From positions 1 to 64,000 of the forward strand of contig JAHEKV010000006.1 in assembly GCA_024638165.1 (NCBI GenBank): DNA of 64,000 nucleotides, read 5' to 3'. Below, in pieces: positions 31,144 to 41,320 of this stretch (position 1 is its first letter; every line of letters starts with the position of its first letter). The position numbers and the translations under genes are program-made. Origin of the DNA: Flavobacteriaceae bacterium (GTDB taxonomy: Bacteria > Bacteroidota > Bacteroidia > Flavobacteriales > Flavobacteriaceae). The notes under the pieces were generated by a model. That model saw only the letters and a list, made by a program, of their open reading frames with translations. It had not been told where the DNA came from and did no database searches.

Positions 31144-31767
31144 TTGCACTATATCACTCTTTTTGCTCTGACTTTTCTAGCCGCTGCTGTTGCTACATTG
31201 CCTCCGGGATTACTCAATATGAATGCCGCCAAAATCTCCGTAGAAAGAGGTAAGAAGTACGGAATTTATTTCTCCTTGGCTTGTTCGCTGGTCATCTTCG
31301 CCGAAGCTCTAGGCGCTGCTGTATTTTCAAAATTTCTATTCGAACATCCAGAAACAATCAATACTATTTTAATCGGAGCTCTTATCATTTTCCTCGTCCT
31401 CTTTTTCTATTTCTGGAAAAAGTCGAATAGGGATCTCACCAAACTTGTACCTTCTTCTTCTAATTCTTTTTTGAAAGGGATCAGTTTAGCGGCACTTAAT
31501 GTTCTTACCATTCCTTTTTATGCCGGGCTACACGCCGCATTTCGGAGCTCTAAAATTGCACGCCTAGCCACCTCTGAGACACTTGTTTTTGCGGCTGCGG
31601 CGCTATCAGGAACCTTCGTAGTTCTCTATGGTTATGCCTATGGGTTTGCAAAGATTTCGTTCGACGAACAGCGCTTTGAAAAGCGTTCGAATCGAATCAT
31701 CGCAGGCCTGATGTTGGTACTCCTAGTAATCACTTTTATTCGTTTATGGTTGAATTATGAGTGGTAG
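31144..31767 (+). CDS. LysE family transporter-like membrane protein (TTG start)
   Basis: ATLPPGLLNMNAAKISVERGKKYGIYFSLACSLVIFAEALG. Confidence 0.75.
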   Translation: MHYITLFALTFLAAAVATLPPGLLNMNAAKISVERGKKYGIYFSLACSLVIFAEALGAAVFSKFLFEHPETINTILIGALIIFLVLFFYFWKKSNRDLTKLVPSSSNSFLKGISLAALNVLTIPFYAGLHAAFRSSKIARLATSETLVFAAAALSGTFVVLYGYAYGFAKISFDEQRFEKRSNRIIAGLMLVLLVITFIRLWLNYEW

Positions 31768-32083
31768 TGATTTTTATGAGCGCGTCTATGAAGTCGCCAG
31801 ACAGATTCCCGAAGGAAGAGTAACCTCTTACGGGGCAATCGCCAATTATTTAGGTCGCAGGGGCGGAGCCCGAATGGTCGGATACGCAATGAATTTATCT
31901 CACGACAAGGATGTACCCGCTCATCGAGTAGTGAATCGTATGGGAATGCTTACCGGGAAACATCACTTTCCTGGCACTAATTTGATGCAACAACTTCTTG
32001 AAAATGAAGGAGTTAAAATTTCAGATGACTGCGTAGTAGACTTTGATCGTCTTTTTTGGGATCCGTCAGAAATGCTTTTATAG
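31757..32083 (+). CDS. MGMT/alkyltransferase-like (Ogt-type) protein
   Basis: ARQIPEGRVTSYGAIANYLGRRGGARMVGYAMN...VPAHRVVNRMGMLTG; the PxHR motif lacks the alkyl-acceptor Cys, as in ATL proteins. Confidence 0.9.
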   Translation: MSGSDFYERVYEVARQIPEGRVTSYGAIANYLGRRGGARMVGYAMNLSHDKDVPAHRVVNRMGMLTGKHHFPGTNLMQQLLENEGVKISDDCVVDFDRLFWDPSEMLL

Positions 32084-32098
32084 CCTTTGTTATCTGCG

Positions 32099-32106
32099 TA
32101 TCTTTG
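32099..32106 (+). promoter_or_regulatory. Candidate -7 element TATCTTTG upstream of Mrp gene
   Basis: Matches TAnnTTTG. Confidence 0.35.
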
Positions 32107-32124
32107 TAGTAGAAATGCAGATCT

Positions 32125-33264
32125 ATGACAAAGAGTGAAATTCTGAAAGCTTTAAGTACTATTAGCGCACCCGGCGAAGGCCAGAATCTAGTTGAGAGTG
32201 GAGCGATAAAAAATGTACAAGTATTCGGCGATGAGGTCGTGGTGGATGTAACGATTAATAATCCTAGTCTGCAAGCAAAGAAGAAAACAGAAGTTTCTAT
32301 TCTTCAGGTGATCCACGCCGAAGTTCATCCTAAAGCTAAAATCAAGGTGAATATTTCGGTGGAGGCCCCAGAGAAAGCACCAAACTCTAATCTGATCAAA
32401 GGCAAGCCAATACCCGGGATAAAAAACATTATTGCCGTAGCCTCTGGCAAAGGAGGAGTCGGTAAGTCTACGGTTACAGCAAATCTTGCCGTTTCATTGG
32501 CTAAAATGGGATTTGAAGTAGGTCTTTTAGATGCAGATATTTATGGTCCTTCTCAGCCACTGATGTTTGATGTTGAAAATGAGAAGCCGTTAGCCATTGA
32601 TGTTGATGGAAAATCTAAAATGAAGCCTGTTTCTAACTATGGAGTGAAACTTCTCTCGATAGGTTTCTTTACCGAAAAAGATCAGGCTGTAATTTGGAGA
32701 GGGCCGATGGCAGCTAAAGCACTGAATCAGATGATTTTTGATGCGCATTGGGGTGAGCTCGATTTTTTAATTGTCGATTTGCCTCCCGGCACAGGAGATA
32801 TTCACTTGAGTATCATGCAGTCATTACCCATTACTGGAGCGGTAGTAGTGAGTACCCCTCAAGAAGTGGCTTTAACTGACGCTCGTAAAGGGATTGCCAT
32901 GTTTGCCCAAGACTCCATTCAGGTACCGGTACTCGGTATTATAGAGAACATGTCTTATTTCACTCCTGCAGAATTGCCAGAAAACAAATACTATATATTT
33001 GGTGAGGGAGGTGCAAAGCATTTGGCAGAACGAATGGGTGTAGCTCTTCTGGGTGAAATCCCTCTCGTTCAGAGCGTGAGAGAAGCAGGTGATGTTGGTC
33101 GACCAGCTGCCCTGCAAGATCATACGCCTGTATCAGAGGCTTTCAAATCTTTAACTAAAGAAGTCGTTTCAGAGTTGGTGAAAAGAAACGAAACACTTCC
33201 GCCTACCGAGGCAATACGAATTACAACCATGGCAGGATGTTCTGCCGTTAAACCAAAGCGCTGA
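32125..33264 (+). CDS. Mrp/NBP35 family iron-sulfur carrier ATPase
   Basis: IIAVASGKGGVGKSTVTANLAVSLAKMGFEVGLLDADIYGPS; DLPPGTGDIHLS. Confidence 0.95.
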   Translation: MTKSEILKALSTISAPGEGQNLVESGAIKNVQVFGDEVVVDVTINNPSLQAKKKTEVSILQVIHAEVHPKAKIKVNISVEAPEKAPNSNLIKGKPIPGIKNIIAVASGKGGVGKSTVTANLAVSLAKMGFEVGLLDADIYGPSQPLMFDVENEKPLAIDVDGKSKMKPVSNYGVKLLSIGFFTEKDQAVIWRGPMAAKALNQMIFDAHWGELDFLIVDLPPGTGDIHLSIMQSLPITGAVVVSTPQEVALTDARKGIAMFAQDSIQVPVLGIIENMSYFTPAELPENKYYIFGEGGAKHLAERMGVALLGEIPLVQSVREAGDVGRPAALQDHTPVSEAFKSLTKEVVSELVKRNETLPPTEAIRITTMAGCSAVKPKR

Positions 33265-33503
33265 TGACAGCAAATGAACTAAAGGAAAAGGTTGAAGCAG
33301 CTCTAGCAGAAATTCGACCCTTTCTTCAAAGCGATGGAGGAGATATTTCTCTGGTTTCTATTGACAACGGAACCTCAGTCAAGGTTCGACTAGAAGGAAA
33401 TTGCGTGGGCTGTTCCATCAACCAGATGACCCTGAAAAGTGGGGTTGAGATGACTATCAAGAAGTTTGCTCCTCAAATTGAGGAGGTTATTAATATCGCC
33501 TAG
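33264..33503 (+). CDS. NifU C-terminal domain protein
   Basis: EIRPFLQSDGGDISLVSIDNGTSVKVRLEGNCVGCSINQMTLK (CxxC). Confidence 0.95.
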   Translation: MTANELKEKVEAALAEIRPFLQSDGGDISLVSIDNGTSVKVRLEGNCVGCSINQMTLKSGVEMTIKKFAPQIEEVINIA

Positions 33504-33513
33504 AATAAAAACC

Positions 33514-34572
33514 ATGATTACAACCGATATCCTAATCATAGGAGCGGGACCTACAGGCCTTTTTACCGTTTTCGAAGCTGGATTATTACAACTTAAATGC
33601 CATCTAGTCGATGCCTTACCACAACCTGGTGGTCAACTAGCTGAGTTATACCCTAAGAAACCGATTTATGATATTCCAGGGTATCCTGAGGTGTTAGCCG
33701 GTGAATTGGTTGATAATTTGATGAAGCAAATTGAACCCTTTCAACCTGGATTTACTCTTGGTGAAAGAGCAGAGACCTTAGAACGCACCGAGGATGATTA
33801 CTTTATTGTAACCACTAACAAGGGAACAAAGCACAAATCAAAAGTAGTTGCTATCGCAGGGGGTCTTGGAAGTTTCGAGCCAAGAAAACCTGAAATTTTA
33901 GGCATAGAGAAGTTCGAGGATCGCGGAGTTGCTTACATGGTTAAAGATCCAGAGCAATATCGTGGTAAAAAAGTTTTGATTGCGGGAGGGGGAGATTCGG
34001 CCCTAGATTGGTCTATTTTCCTAAGTGATATTGCCAGTGAGGTTCATTTGGTACATCGTCGCAATGAGTTTAGAGGTGCCTTAGATTCGGTTGAGAAAGT
34101 TCAAGAACTCAAGAATAAGGGAAAGATTCAGATAAATACGCCCGCTGAGGTAGTTGAAATAAAGGGAGGAGGCTCACTAGAGTCTTTAGTAATCCATAAT
34201 CATCAAACTGATTTAACGAAGGAGGTGGCTGTAGATGCTTTTATTCCGCTGTTTGGTCTTTCTCCGAAATTAGGCCCCTTATCTGATTGGGGATTAGAGA
34301 TTGAGAAGAACGCTATTAAGGTAGATCATACGCTAGATTATCAGACGAATATACCGGGGGTATATGCTATTGGTGATGTAAATACTTATCCAGGTAAATT
34401 GAAATTGATTCTTTGTGGTTTTCATGAGGCAACATTAATGTGTCAAAGTGCTTATGCTCGTATTTACCCAGACAAGCGCTATGTGATGAAATACACTACG
34501 GTAGGTGGTGTTACCGGTTTTGATGGTTCTAAAAAAGAAGCACCTAAAGCCGTTGTTAAAACAATTGACTAA
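33514..34572 (+). CDS. Thioredoxin-reductase-like ferredoxin-NADP reductase
   Basis: MITTDILIIGAGPTGLFTVFEAGLLQLKCHLVDALPQPGGQLAELYPKKPIYDIPGYP; no CxxC, typical of TrxR-like FNR. Confidence 0.93.
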   Translation: MITTDILIIGAGPTGLFTVFEAGLLQLKCHLVDALPQPGGQLAELYPKKPIYDIPGYPEVLAGELVDNLMKQIEPFQPGFTLGERAETLERTEDDYFIVTTNKGTKHKSKVVAIAGGLGSFEPRKPEILGIEKFEDRGVAYMVKDPEQYRGKKVLIAGGGDSALDWSIFLSDIASEVHLVHRRNEFRGALDSVEKVQELKNKGKIQINTPAEVVEIKGGGSLESLVIHNHQTDLTKEVAVDAFIPLFGLSPKLGPLSDWGLEIEKNAIKVDHTLDYQTNIPGVYAIGDVNTYPGKLKLILCGFHEATLMCQSAYARIYPDKRYVMKYTTVGGVTGFDGSKKEAPKAVVKTID

Positions 34573-34574
34573 TC

Positions 34575-34904
34575 ATGAATGAGGTTGCCATAACAATCAT
34601 CGATCGACAGGGTGTCAAGCATGAATTGCAAGCTCCGACAGATATGAATATGAACCTCATGGAGGTAGTACGCTCCTATGAGATTGAGCCCGAAGGCACT
34701 GTTGGTATTTGCGGAGGAATGGCCATGTGCGCCTCGTGTCAATGCTACATAGAATCTTCACATGAGCTCAGCCCAAGGTCTGATGAGGAAGAGGCTATGC
34801 TTTCAGAAGCCTTTCATGTTAAAGACAGTAGCCGTCTGGGTTGTCAAATTCCTATCACTGAAGAGCTAGAAGGTCTCATCATTGAGATGGCTCCAGAGTC
34901 TTAA
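34575..34904 (+). CDS. 2Fe-2S ferredoxin
   Basis: GICGGMAMCASCQCYIE...DSSRLGCQIPI adrenodoxin-type cysteines. Confidence 0.93.
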   Translation: MNEVAITIIDRQGVKHELQAPTDMNMNLMEVVRSYEIEPEGTVGICGGMAMCASCQCYIESSHELSPRSDEEEAMLSEAFHVKDSSRLGCQIPITEELEGLIIEMAPES

Positions 34905-34913
34905 GGAAGGCGA

Positions 34914-36647
34914 TTAAATGCGGGCTTGTCTTGTATACAGACTGTGGTATCTACCTTGCTTTTCAAACAGCTCTTTGTGTGTTCCCTTTTCTACAATCTC
35001 ACCTTTTTCTAAGACGATAATCGTATCTGCATTCTGTATAGTGCTGAGGCGGTGGGCAATCACTAGCGTGGCTCTACTGCGAGTTAGATTCTCGAGACCA
35101 AGTTGAATATAGTGTTCGCTTTCAGCATCTAAATTTGAGGTGGCTTCATCGAGAATTAATAACCTAGGGTTTGCTACTAGCGCCCTAGCTATTGCTAATC
35201 GCTGTCGTTGCCCTCCAGAGAGTTTAATTCCTCTTTCACCGATAACGGTCTCAATACCTTTTTCTAGACCAGCTACGAATTCACTTACATAGGCAGCATC
35301 TAATGCGGAATGAAGCTCTTCCTCACTGCATGCGGGATTACCGTAGAGCACATTTTCTCTGATCGTTCCATCGAAAAGAAAATCGTCTTGAAGAACTACT
35401 CCTAGTTGCTTACGGTACGAGGCAAGATCTATTTCATTGGCGAATTGTCCATTGATGATAAGTTGTCCTGAATCGGGTTCAAGAAACCGCGCTGCTAGAT
35501 TCGCTAGCGTAGTTTTTCCTGCTCCTGAACTTCCTACAAGAGCTATGGTTTGCCCGGCTTTTAATTCGAAACTAATATCGTCTAAGACGTTACGTCCTTC
35601 GTCATAACTAAAACACACCTTGTCAAAAGCTAGCGACTGAAATCCTCCAATTAACTCCGCTCCTTGATGTTTTTCAAATTCAGAGATCTTTTCAAATAAC
35701 TCTTCGGTACGGTCAAGACCCGCTAGCGCATCGGTGATTTCAGTACCTACACTAGTCAATTGAAATATTGGGCTGATTAGTAAACCTAACAAGAAGGTGA
35801 ATTGTAAAAACTCACCAAGACTTAATGAGCCCTCGATAATGTAGTAGCCTCCGAGGCCGGTAACTAGTGTAGTGGCGACCCCAGCGAGCAGTATGGACCC
35901 ACTGCTGATCAGAGCCATATAAATCATTGACTTTTTAATGTTTTCAAAAAGTGTAGTAGCTCCTTTTTCGAATCTCGATTTTTCTCTTGATTCTGCCGAA
36001 AAACCTTTGATCATTCGAATGCCTGAGAAGGTTTCATTCAGTCGTCCTTTTACCTCGGCCTCTATTTTCCCCCTTTCTCTGAAGATAGGTCGTACGGTTG
36101 TGAAGGCCTTGAACGCAATGAGTGCAAACAGGGCTAGAGGCGCTAAACTAAAAAGGGTCATCGGAAGACTTAATCGAATGAGAAATACGAATGCCAACGC
36201 AGCAGTAAATAACCCACCAATTAGTTGAACAAGACCAGTTCCTACGAGGCTTTTGACCCCTTCCACATCTTTCATCACTCTAGAAACCAGGGCTCCTGTT
36301 TGAGTGTTTTCAAAAAAGCGAACGGGGAGAGATAGTAGTTTTTGCTGTACTTGAATACGCAACTCCGTAATGAGGTACTGTGCCGCCACACTGACTAAAC
36401 GAGTTAATAAAAAGCTAGTTGTGGCTTGCAGAACAAGGGCGATCAATACTACGATCACTAGAGTTTTAATCCCTTCCAAATCTTGGTTGGGAATGAGCTC
36501 ATCGACAAAGGTTTTCATCGCTAAAGGAGCGACAAATGAAGCTCCCTTACTGATTACGATAAGGCCAAGGCCTGTGAATACCAAATGAATTCTGGGCCTG
36601 ATTATTGTTTTGAAGGCTTTCCTTAAACTGCTACGTGTTTCGCTCAT
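34914..36647 (-). CDS. ABC exporter, fused permease/ATPase (MsbA/multidrug type)
   Basis: GSSGAGKTTLANL Walker A; LSGGQRQRLAIARAL; ILDEATSNLD; internal start MSETRSSL. Confidence 0.95.
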   Translation of the reverse strand: MSETRSSLRKAFKTIIRPRIHLVFTGLGLIVISKGASFVAPLAMKTFVDELIPNQDLEGIKTLVIVVLIALVLQATTSFLLTRLVSVAAQYLITELRIQVQQKLLSLPVRFFENTQTGALVSRVMKDVEGVKSLVGTGLVQLIGGLFTAALAFVFLIRLSLPMTLFSLAPLALFALIAFKAFTTVRPIFRERGKIEAEVKGRLNETFSGIRMIKGFSAESREKSRFEKGATTLFENIKKSMIYMALISSGSILLAGVATTLVTGLGGYYIIEGSLSLGEFLQFTFLLGLLISPIFQLTSVGTEITDALAGLDRTEELFEKISEFEKHQGAELIGGFQSLAFDKVCFSYDEGRNVLDDISFELKAGQTIALVGSSGAGKTTLANLAARFLEPDSGQLIINGQFANEIDLASYRKQLGVVLQDDFLFDGTIRENVLYGNPACSEEELHSALDAAYVSEFVAGLEKGIETVIGERGIKLSGGQRQRLAIARALVANPRLLILDEATSNLDAESEHYIQLGLENLTRSRATLVIAHRLSTIQNADTIIVLEKGEIVEKGTHKELFEKQGRYHSLYTRQARI

Positions 36648-36652
36648 ACTAG

Positions 36653-36660
36653 CAAAGATA
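36653..36660 (-). promoter_or_regulatory. Candidate -7 element TATCTTTG with TTTG element 17 bp upstream, for the ABC exporter
   Basis: CAAAGATA on + at 36653 and CAAA at 36678. Confidence 0.45.
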
Positions 36661-36718
36661 AGGTGCATCACTGCAGTCAAAATGCAGTATCTTGAACAAG
36701 TATTAAAATTGAATTCAA

Positions 36719-38890
36719 ATGAAGCAGATTGGGTTATTACTATTCTTTTTGGTGTTATCGTCATGCACCAGCTCTGAAGAGCTTTCAAGACTCGAGGCTA
36801 GGGCTGAGTGCGTAGAGATTATTCGAGATGATTTTGGCGTACCCCATATTTATGCAAAGACCGATGCAGATGCTGTTTTTGGAATGCTTTATGCCCAATG
36901 CGAGGATGATTTTAATCGAGTTGAGCAAAATTATATTTGGGCAACGGGAAGACTTGCCGAAGCTAAAGGTGCAACTGCCTTATATAGCGACCTTCGTGCA
37001 CAGTTGTTTATGACTGAAGATGAAGCCAAAGCTGCTTTTGAGGAAAGTCCTGATTGGCTTAAAGAACTTTGTGTTGCTTTTGCAGACGGGGTGAATTATT
37101 ATTTAGAGACTCATCCAGAGGTTGAGCCACAGGTGATCAAACATTTCGAGCCCTGGATGCCCTACTACTTTAGCGAAGGATCTATCGGGGGAGATATTGA
37201 AAGGGTTTCGACGCGCAAGATCAAAGCTTTCTATGGGGATCAACGACCCATTGATTTTATAGAATCTGAGGCTATTGCGGCAGAGGTTGCACTTTTAGAA
37301 CCTGCAGGGTCTAATGGAATCGCACTTAATTCCCAAAAAACCAAATCGGGTAATGCCATGCTGCTTATCAACCCTCACACCTCGTTCTTTTTTAGAGGAG
37401 AGATGCATGTCGTTAGTGAAGAAGGCTTGAACGCCTATGGCGCGGTGACTTGGGGTCAATTTTTCATCTATCAAGGTTTCAATGAGAAGACCGGATGGAT
37501 GCATACTTCAACCTACACCGACGTCATCGATGAATTTGTAGAAGAGGTTCGCAAGACTGCAAACGGTCTTGAATATCGATACGGAACCCAGTGGAGGCCT
37601 GTAAAATCTTTTGACACTACCTTAAAAGTAAGGTCAGATGATGGAAGCCTAGTTGAACAGACCTTCACCCTTTATCGCACCTATCATGGCCCAGTCACTC
37701 ATCAATTAGATGATAACTGGGTGTCAACGGCGATGATGTGGTCACCGGCTCGTGCACTGGAACAGTCGTTTATTCGAACCAAGCAAAACGGATATGAAGG
37801 TTTTAGTAACATGATGAATTTGAAAACGAATTCTTCTAACAATACGGTCTATGCTGATGCAGAGGGTAATATTGCCTACTGGCATGGGAATTTTATTCCG
37901 AAACGCAACACGCGATTCGATTATGCACAACCCGTAGATGGTACGAATCCAGAAACTGATTGGCAAGGGCTTCATGAAGTAAGCGAGCATATCACGCTCT
38001 TGAATCCATCGACCGGATGGTTGCAAAATTGCAACTCTACCCCCTTCACCTTAGCTGGGGACGATAGCCCAAAGCCTGAAGATTATCCGTATTACATGAG
38101 CACAGCCCCCGAGAATTTTAGAGGTATTCACGCCATCCGACTCCTCGCTAATGAACAAAAACACGATTTGCAATCGTTGATTCAGCTCGCTTATGATCCG
38201 AGTTTACCTGCTTTTGAAGTGTTGATTCCGGGCCTTATTGATGCTTACGATCGTTTTCCAGACCCAGAACTCTCTCCCATTATCGAAGCCTTGCGCTCTT
38301 GGGATTTTAAAACAAATCTAGATAGCGAAGCTATGAGTATCGCGCATTTCTATGGCACGCGACTTCTTAGAGAAATTAAACGCCCTAATGGATATAGCGA
38401 ATTGGAACACTTGACCTTTTGGGGAAGTAGTGAAAGTGATCCTAAAAAGAAATTGGCGCTGTTGAGCGCCACTGTAGAACAGATGACTGCCGACTTTGGC
38501 ACTCCGCTGATTGCATGGGGTGAGGTAAATAGATATCAAAGGATTGATGGCTCTATTTATCAAGCCTTCAGTGATTCTTTGCCAAGTATTGCTATTCCGC
38601 ATGCAAGTGGTCGCTGGGGAGCACTGGCGGCCTATGGAGCACGTTATCACAATAACACTAAAAAGATATACGGTACCCGTGGCAATAGTTTTGTTGCTGT
38701 TGTAGAATTTGGTGATAAGGTTGAGGCTTACAGTCTACTAGCAGGCGGGCAAAGTGGTGATCCGAGTTCTAAGCACTTCGATGATCAGACCTCACTTTAT
38801 GTAGACGGAGCTTTTAAGAAGGTTCCTTTTTACAAAGAAGAGGTGCTACGAAGAGCGATAGAAACCTACCATCCTGGCGAACGCTACTAG
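36719..38890 (+). CDS. Penicillin acylase (Ntn-hydrolase) family lipoprotein
   Basis: Lipobox LSSCTS; EIIRDDFGVPHIYAKTDADAVFGMLYAQCEDDFNRVEQN; GSNGIALNSQKTKSGNAMLLINPH with Ser nucleophile. Confidence 0.92.
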   Translation: MKQIGLLLFFLVLSSCTSSEELSRLEARAECVEIIRDDFGVPHIYAKTDADAVFGMLYAQCEDDFNRVEQNYIWATGRLAEAKGATALYSDLRAQLFMTEDEAKAAFEESPDWLKELCVAFADGVNYYLETHPEVEPQVIKHFEPWMPYYFSEGSIGGDIERVSTRKIKAFYGDQRPIDFIESEAIAAEVALLEPAGSNGIALNSQKTKSGNAMLLINPHTSFFFRGEMHVVSEEGLNAYGAVTWGQFFIYQGFNEKTGWMHTSTYTDVIDEFVEEVRKTANGLEYRYGTQWRPVKSFDTTLKVRSDDGSLVEQTFTLYRTYHGPVTHQLDDNWVSTAMMWSPARALEQSFIRTKQNGYEGFSNMMNLKTNSSNNTVYADAEGNIAYWHGNFIPKRNTRFDYAQPVDGTNPETDWQGLHEVSEHITLLNPSTGWLQNCNSTPFTLAGDDSPKPEDYPYYMSTAPENFRGIHAIRLLANEQKHDLQSLIQLAYDPSLPAFEVLIPGLIDAYDRFPDPELSPIIEALRSWDFKTNLDSEAMSIAHFYGTRLLREIKRPNGYSELEHLTFWGSSESDPKKKLALLSATVEQMTADFGTPLIAWGEVNRYQRIDGSIYQAFSDSLPSIAIPHASGRWGALAAYGARYHNNTKKIYGTRGNSFVAVVEFGDKVEAYSLLAGGQSGDPSSKHFDDQTSLYVDGAFKKVPFYKEEVLRRAIETYHPGERY

Positions 38891-39531
38891 TCTTCTAGAG
38901 TCGGTGTCTTAACAACAATAATTTTCGCTGTAGAACCGGTGGATAGATACCAACTTTGGTTTTTAATCGCTTCGCCTTTGTCATCCAAAATCAATAATTG
39001 GGCGGTATTTAGGCCAGCGTATCCCTGATTTAGCGCTCTAAATTCGATGGTATTAAAGCCTTCTTTTAAGGCTACATTGAGTTTTTGAAAACGTCCGCTT
39101 AGTAAGGCATTGTACTCAACGACGACTTCATTGACAAGAATGAGCACGCGGTCCCCATCAATTTCTCCATGATCTCTTATAGCGACCCCTACGTTGTCTG
39201 CAGAGGTTTTGACATCTCCTAAATACATGTCTCCTCGAGCTAGATTCGCATTGGCATTTTCTGCTAGTGCGATTTTAGGATCAATGACTAAATCAAATCC
39301 TGCATCTTTGAGGTTTGATTGATCGATGAGCTGAGGTCCTGATTTTGGTTTGGTGAGGCTGCTGTCAAGTACAGAAGGCATTCTGAGAAGCGTTCCCTTC
39401 GAGTTATTTTTAACGCCTAGATTCGGATTTTGTCCTTTAATGATAGGTCTAGCCTTTGGTAAATCGCCGATTTGAGCCTGAAGATTCAAGCTCAAAATCA
39501 CAAATCCGACAAAAAACAATTGCTTTACCAC
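38887..39531 (-). CDS. Secreted hypothetical protein
   Basis: Signal peptide MVKQLFFVGFVILSLNLQAQIGD; beta-rich C-terminal region, no named domain recognised with certainty. Confidence 0.6.
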   Translation of the reverse strand: MVKQLFFVGFVILSLNLQAQIGDLPKARPIIKGQNPNLGVKNNSKGTLLRMPSVLDSSLTKPKSGPQLIDQSNLKDAGFDLVIDPKIALAENANANLARGDMYLGDVKTSADNVGVAIRDHGEIDGDRVLILVNEVVVEYNALLSGRFQKLNVALKEGFNTIEFRALNQGYAGLNTAQLLILDDKGEAIKNQSWYLSTGSTAKIIVVKTPTLED

Positions 39532-39595
39532 AACACTCTATGTTAATTCCAAAAAAGATCTAAATTGCAAAGTTACTAATCATAATGACAACTTT

Positions 39596-41272
39596 ATGGA
39601 AACCCTAGGAGCTATAGATTTCACGGTAATCGCTGCTTACTTCTTATTGATTTTTGGAATTGCTTGGTTTGTTACCAAAAAAGAAAAGGCGGGAGCAGAT
39701 GCCTCTAGTTATTTTCTAGGCGGCCGAGATCTGGGATGGTTTGCTATTGGAGCTTCACTTTTTGCTAGTAATATTGGTTCTGAACACCTTATCGGGCTTT
39801 CTGGTTCAGGTGCAAGAGGAGCCTTCCCTGAAGCTCAATTTGAAATTTTAGCTTCACTTATCTTACTCCTTTTAGGATGGGTGTTTGTCCCGTTCTACAT
39901 TAAAAGTGGAGTATTTACGATGCCTGAATTTTTGGAGCGTCGATACAATAAGGGTGCAAGGACTTACCTCTCAGTAGTTTCTATTATCTCCTACGTTCTT
40001 ACTAAAATATCGTTTACCATTTTTGCAGGGGCATTAGTGTTTGAAGTATTGTTGGGTATTCCCTTTTGGACAGGTGCTTTAATTACAGTAATTGCAACCG
40101 GGCTATATACCGTCTTTGGAGGCCTTAAAGCGGTAATCTACACAGATATGGTTCAGGCAATCATCTTCATTTTAGGTGGTTTGGCAGCGACTTATTTCGG
40201 ATTAGATGCCATCGGAGGATGGTCAGAGGTGACCGCTGCAATACAAGCGAATTCGCCAGATGCCGATACGTTTATGAGCTTGTGGAGAAACAAAGAGTAT
40301 CCATGGACGGGGGTACTATTAGGGGCTCCTATTTTAGGTATTTGGTACTGGTGTACGGATCAATTTATTGTTCAACGGGTACTGTCAGCTAAGGATATAT
40401 CAACAGCTAGAAAGGGAACTATTTTTGGTTCCTTCTTAAAGCTACTTCCTTTATTCATTTTCATTTTCCCTGGTATCATTGCCTATGCACTTTCAGTGAC
40501 TTCGTATCCAGATTTATTTACAGTTACCAATCCAATTACGGGAGAGGTTCGTACAACGACAGATGCTGCATTGCCGGCACTAATTTTAAGAGTGCTCCCA
40601 GTTGGTTTTAGAGGTCTTGTTGTGGCAGGATTCCTAGCGGCGCTGATGAGTTCGTTGTCTTCAGTGTTTAACAGTACTTCAACACTTTTCACTTTTGACT
40701 TCTACAAGCAATGGAAGCCAGAGGCCAGTGAGAAACAATTAGTAATGGTAGGTCGAATTGCTACCGTAGTTCTTGTGATTGTAGGTTTAGCATGGATCCC
40801 TTTTATGCAAAAACTGACAGAGGGCGGTGGAATCTACAGATATCTACAGAGTGTACAAGCCTATGTTTCACCTCCGATCGCGGCAGCCTTTTTATTAGGT
40901 ATTTTCTACAAGAAGATTAATGCAAAGGGCGCAGTAGCCGCACTTTGGACTGGCTTCTTTTTAGGAATGGCTCGTCTCGTTTTAGAATACATGACTCAAG
41001 AAGGTGGTTTACAGTTAGCTGAAGGTGGAATGATTGACACACTAGTTACGATGAACTTCTTGCATTATGCTATTTTCCTTTTTGTCGTTAGTATCGCCGT
41101 AATGGTCCTAGTTAGTCTTTCAAACGCATCTACTGCTAAAGAGGTGGAGGCAGGTTTAGTTTATGAGCGTGGGGCAGTTGCCTCTGCAGAGCAAAAAACC
41201 CAGCCTATTGAACGCTACCTAACCATAGCAATTATTCTAGTGGTGCTTTTCTTGTGGTATTATTTTAGGTAG
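39596..41272 (+). CDS. Sodium:solute (SSS family) sugar symporter
   Basis: SSYFLGGRDLGWFAIGASLFASNIGSEHLIGLSGSGARG; SGLT-like. Confidence 0.95.
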   Translation: METLGAIDFTVIAAYFLLIFGIAWFVTKKEKAGADASSYFLGGRDLGWFAIGASLFASNIGSEHLIGLSGSGARGAFPEAQFEILASLILLLLGWVFVPFYIKSGVFTMPEFLERRYNKGARTYLSVVSIISYVLTKISFTIFAGALVFEVLLGIPFWTGALITVIATGLYTVFGGLKAVIYTDMVQAIIFILGGLAATYFGLDAIGGWSEVTAAIQANSPDADTFMSLWRNKEYPWTGVLLGAPILGIWYWCTDQFIVQRVLSAKDISTARKGTIFGSFLKLLPLFIFIFPGIIAYALSVTSYPDLFTVTNPITGEVRTTTDAALPALILRVLPVGFRGLVVAGFLAALMSSLSSVFNSTSTLFTFDFYKQWKPEASEKQLVMVGRIATVVLVIVGLAWIPFMQKLTEGGGIYRYLQSVQAYVSPPIAAAFLLGIFYKKINAKGAVAALWTGFFLGMARLVLEYMTQEGGLQLAEGGMIDTLVTMNFLHYAIFLFVVSIAVMVLVSLSNASTAKEVEAGLVYERGAVASAEQKTQPIERYLTIAIILVVLFLWYYFR

Positions 41273-41293
41273 GTCGGATAGCTCTATGTTGAT

Positions 41294-41301
41294 TACATTT
41301 G
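41294..41301 (+). promoter_or_regulatory. Candidate -7 element TACATTTG upstream of beta-phosphoglucomutase
   Basis: Matches TAnnTTTG. Confidence 0.3.
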
Positions 41302-41320
41302 TCCCGATAAAAATAAGGGT

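Noticed and set aside
38318-38650. 110-aa minus-strand ORF inside the penicillin acylase gene
   Set aside because: Antisense to a conserved CDS; no start-site or domain support
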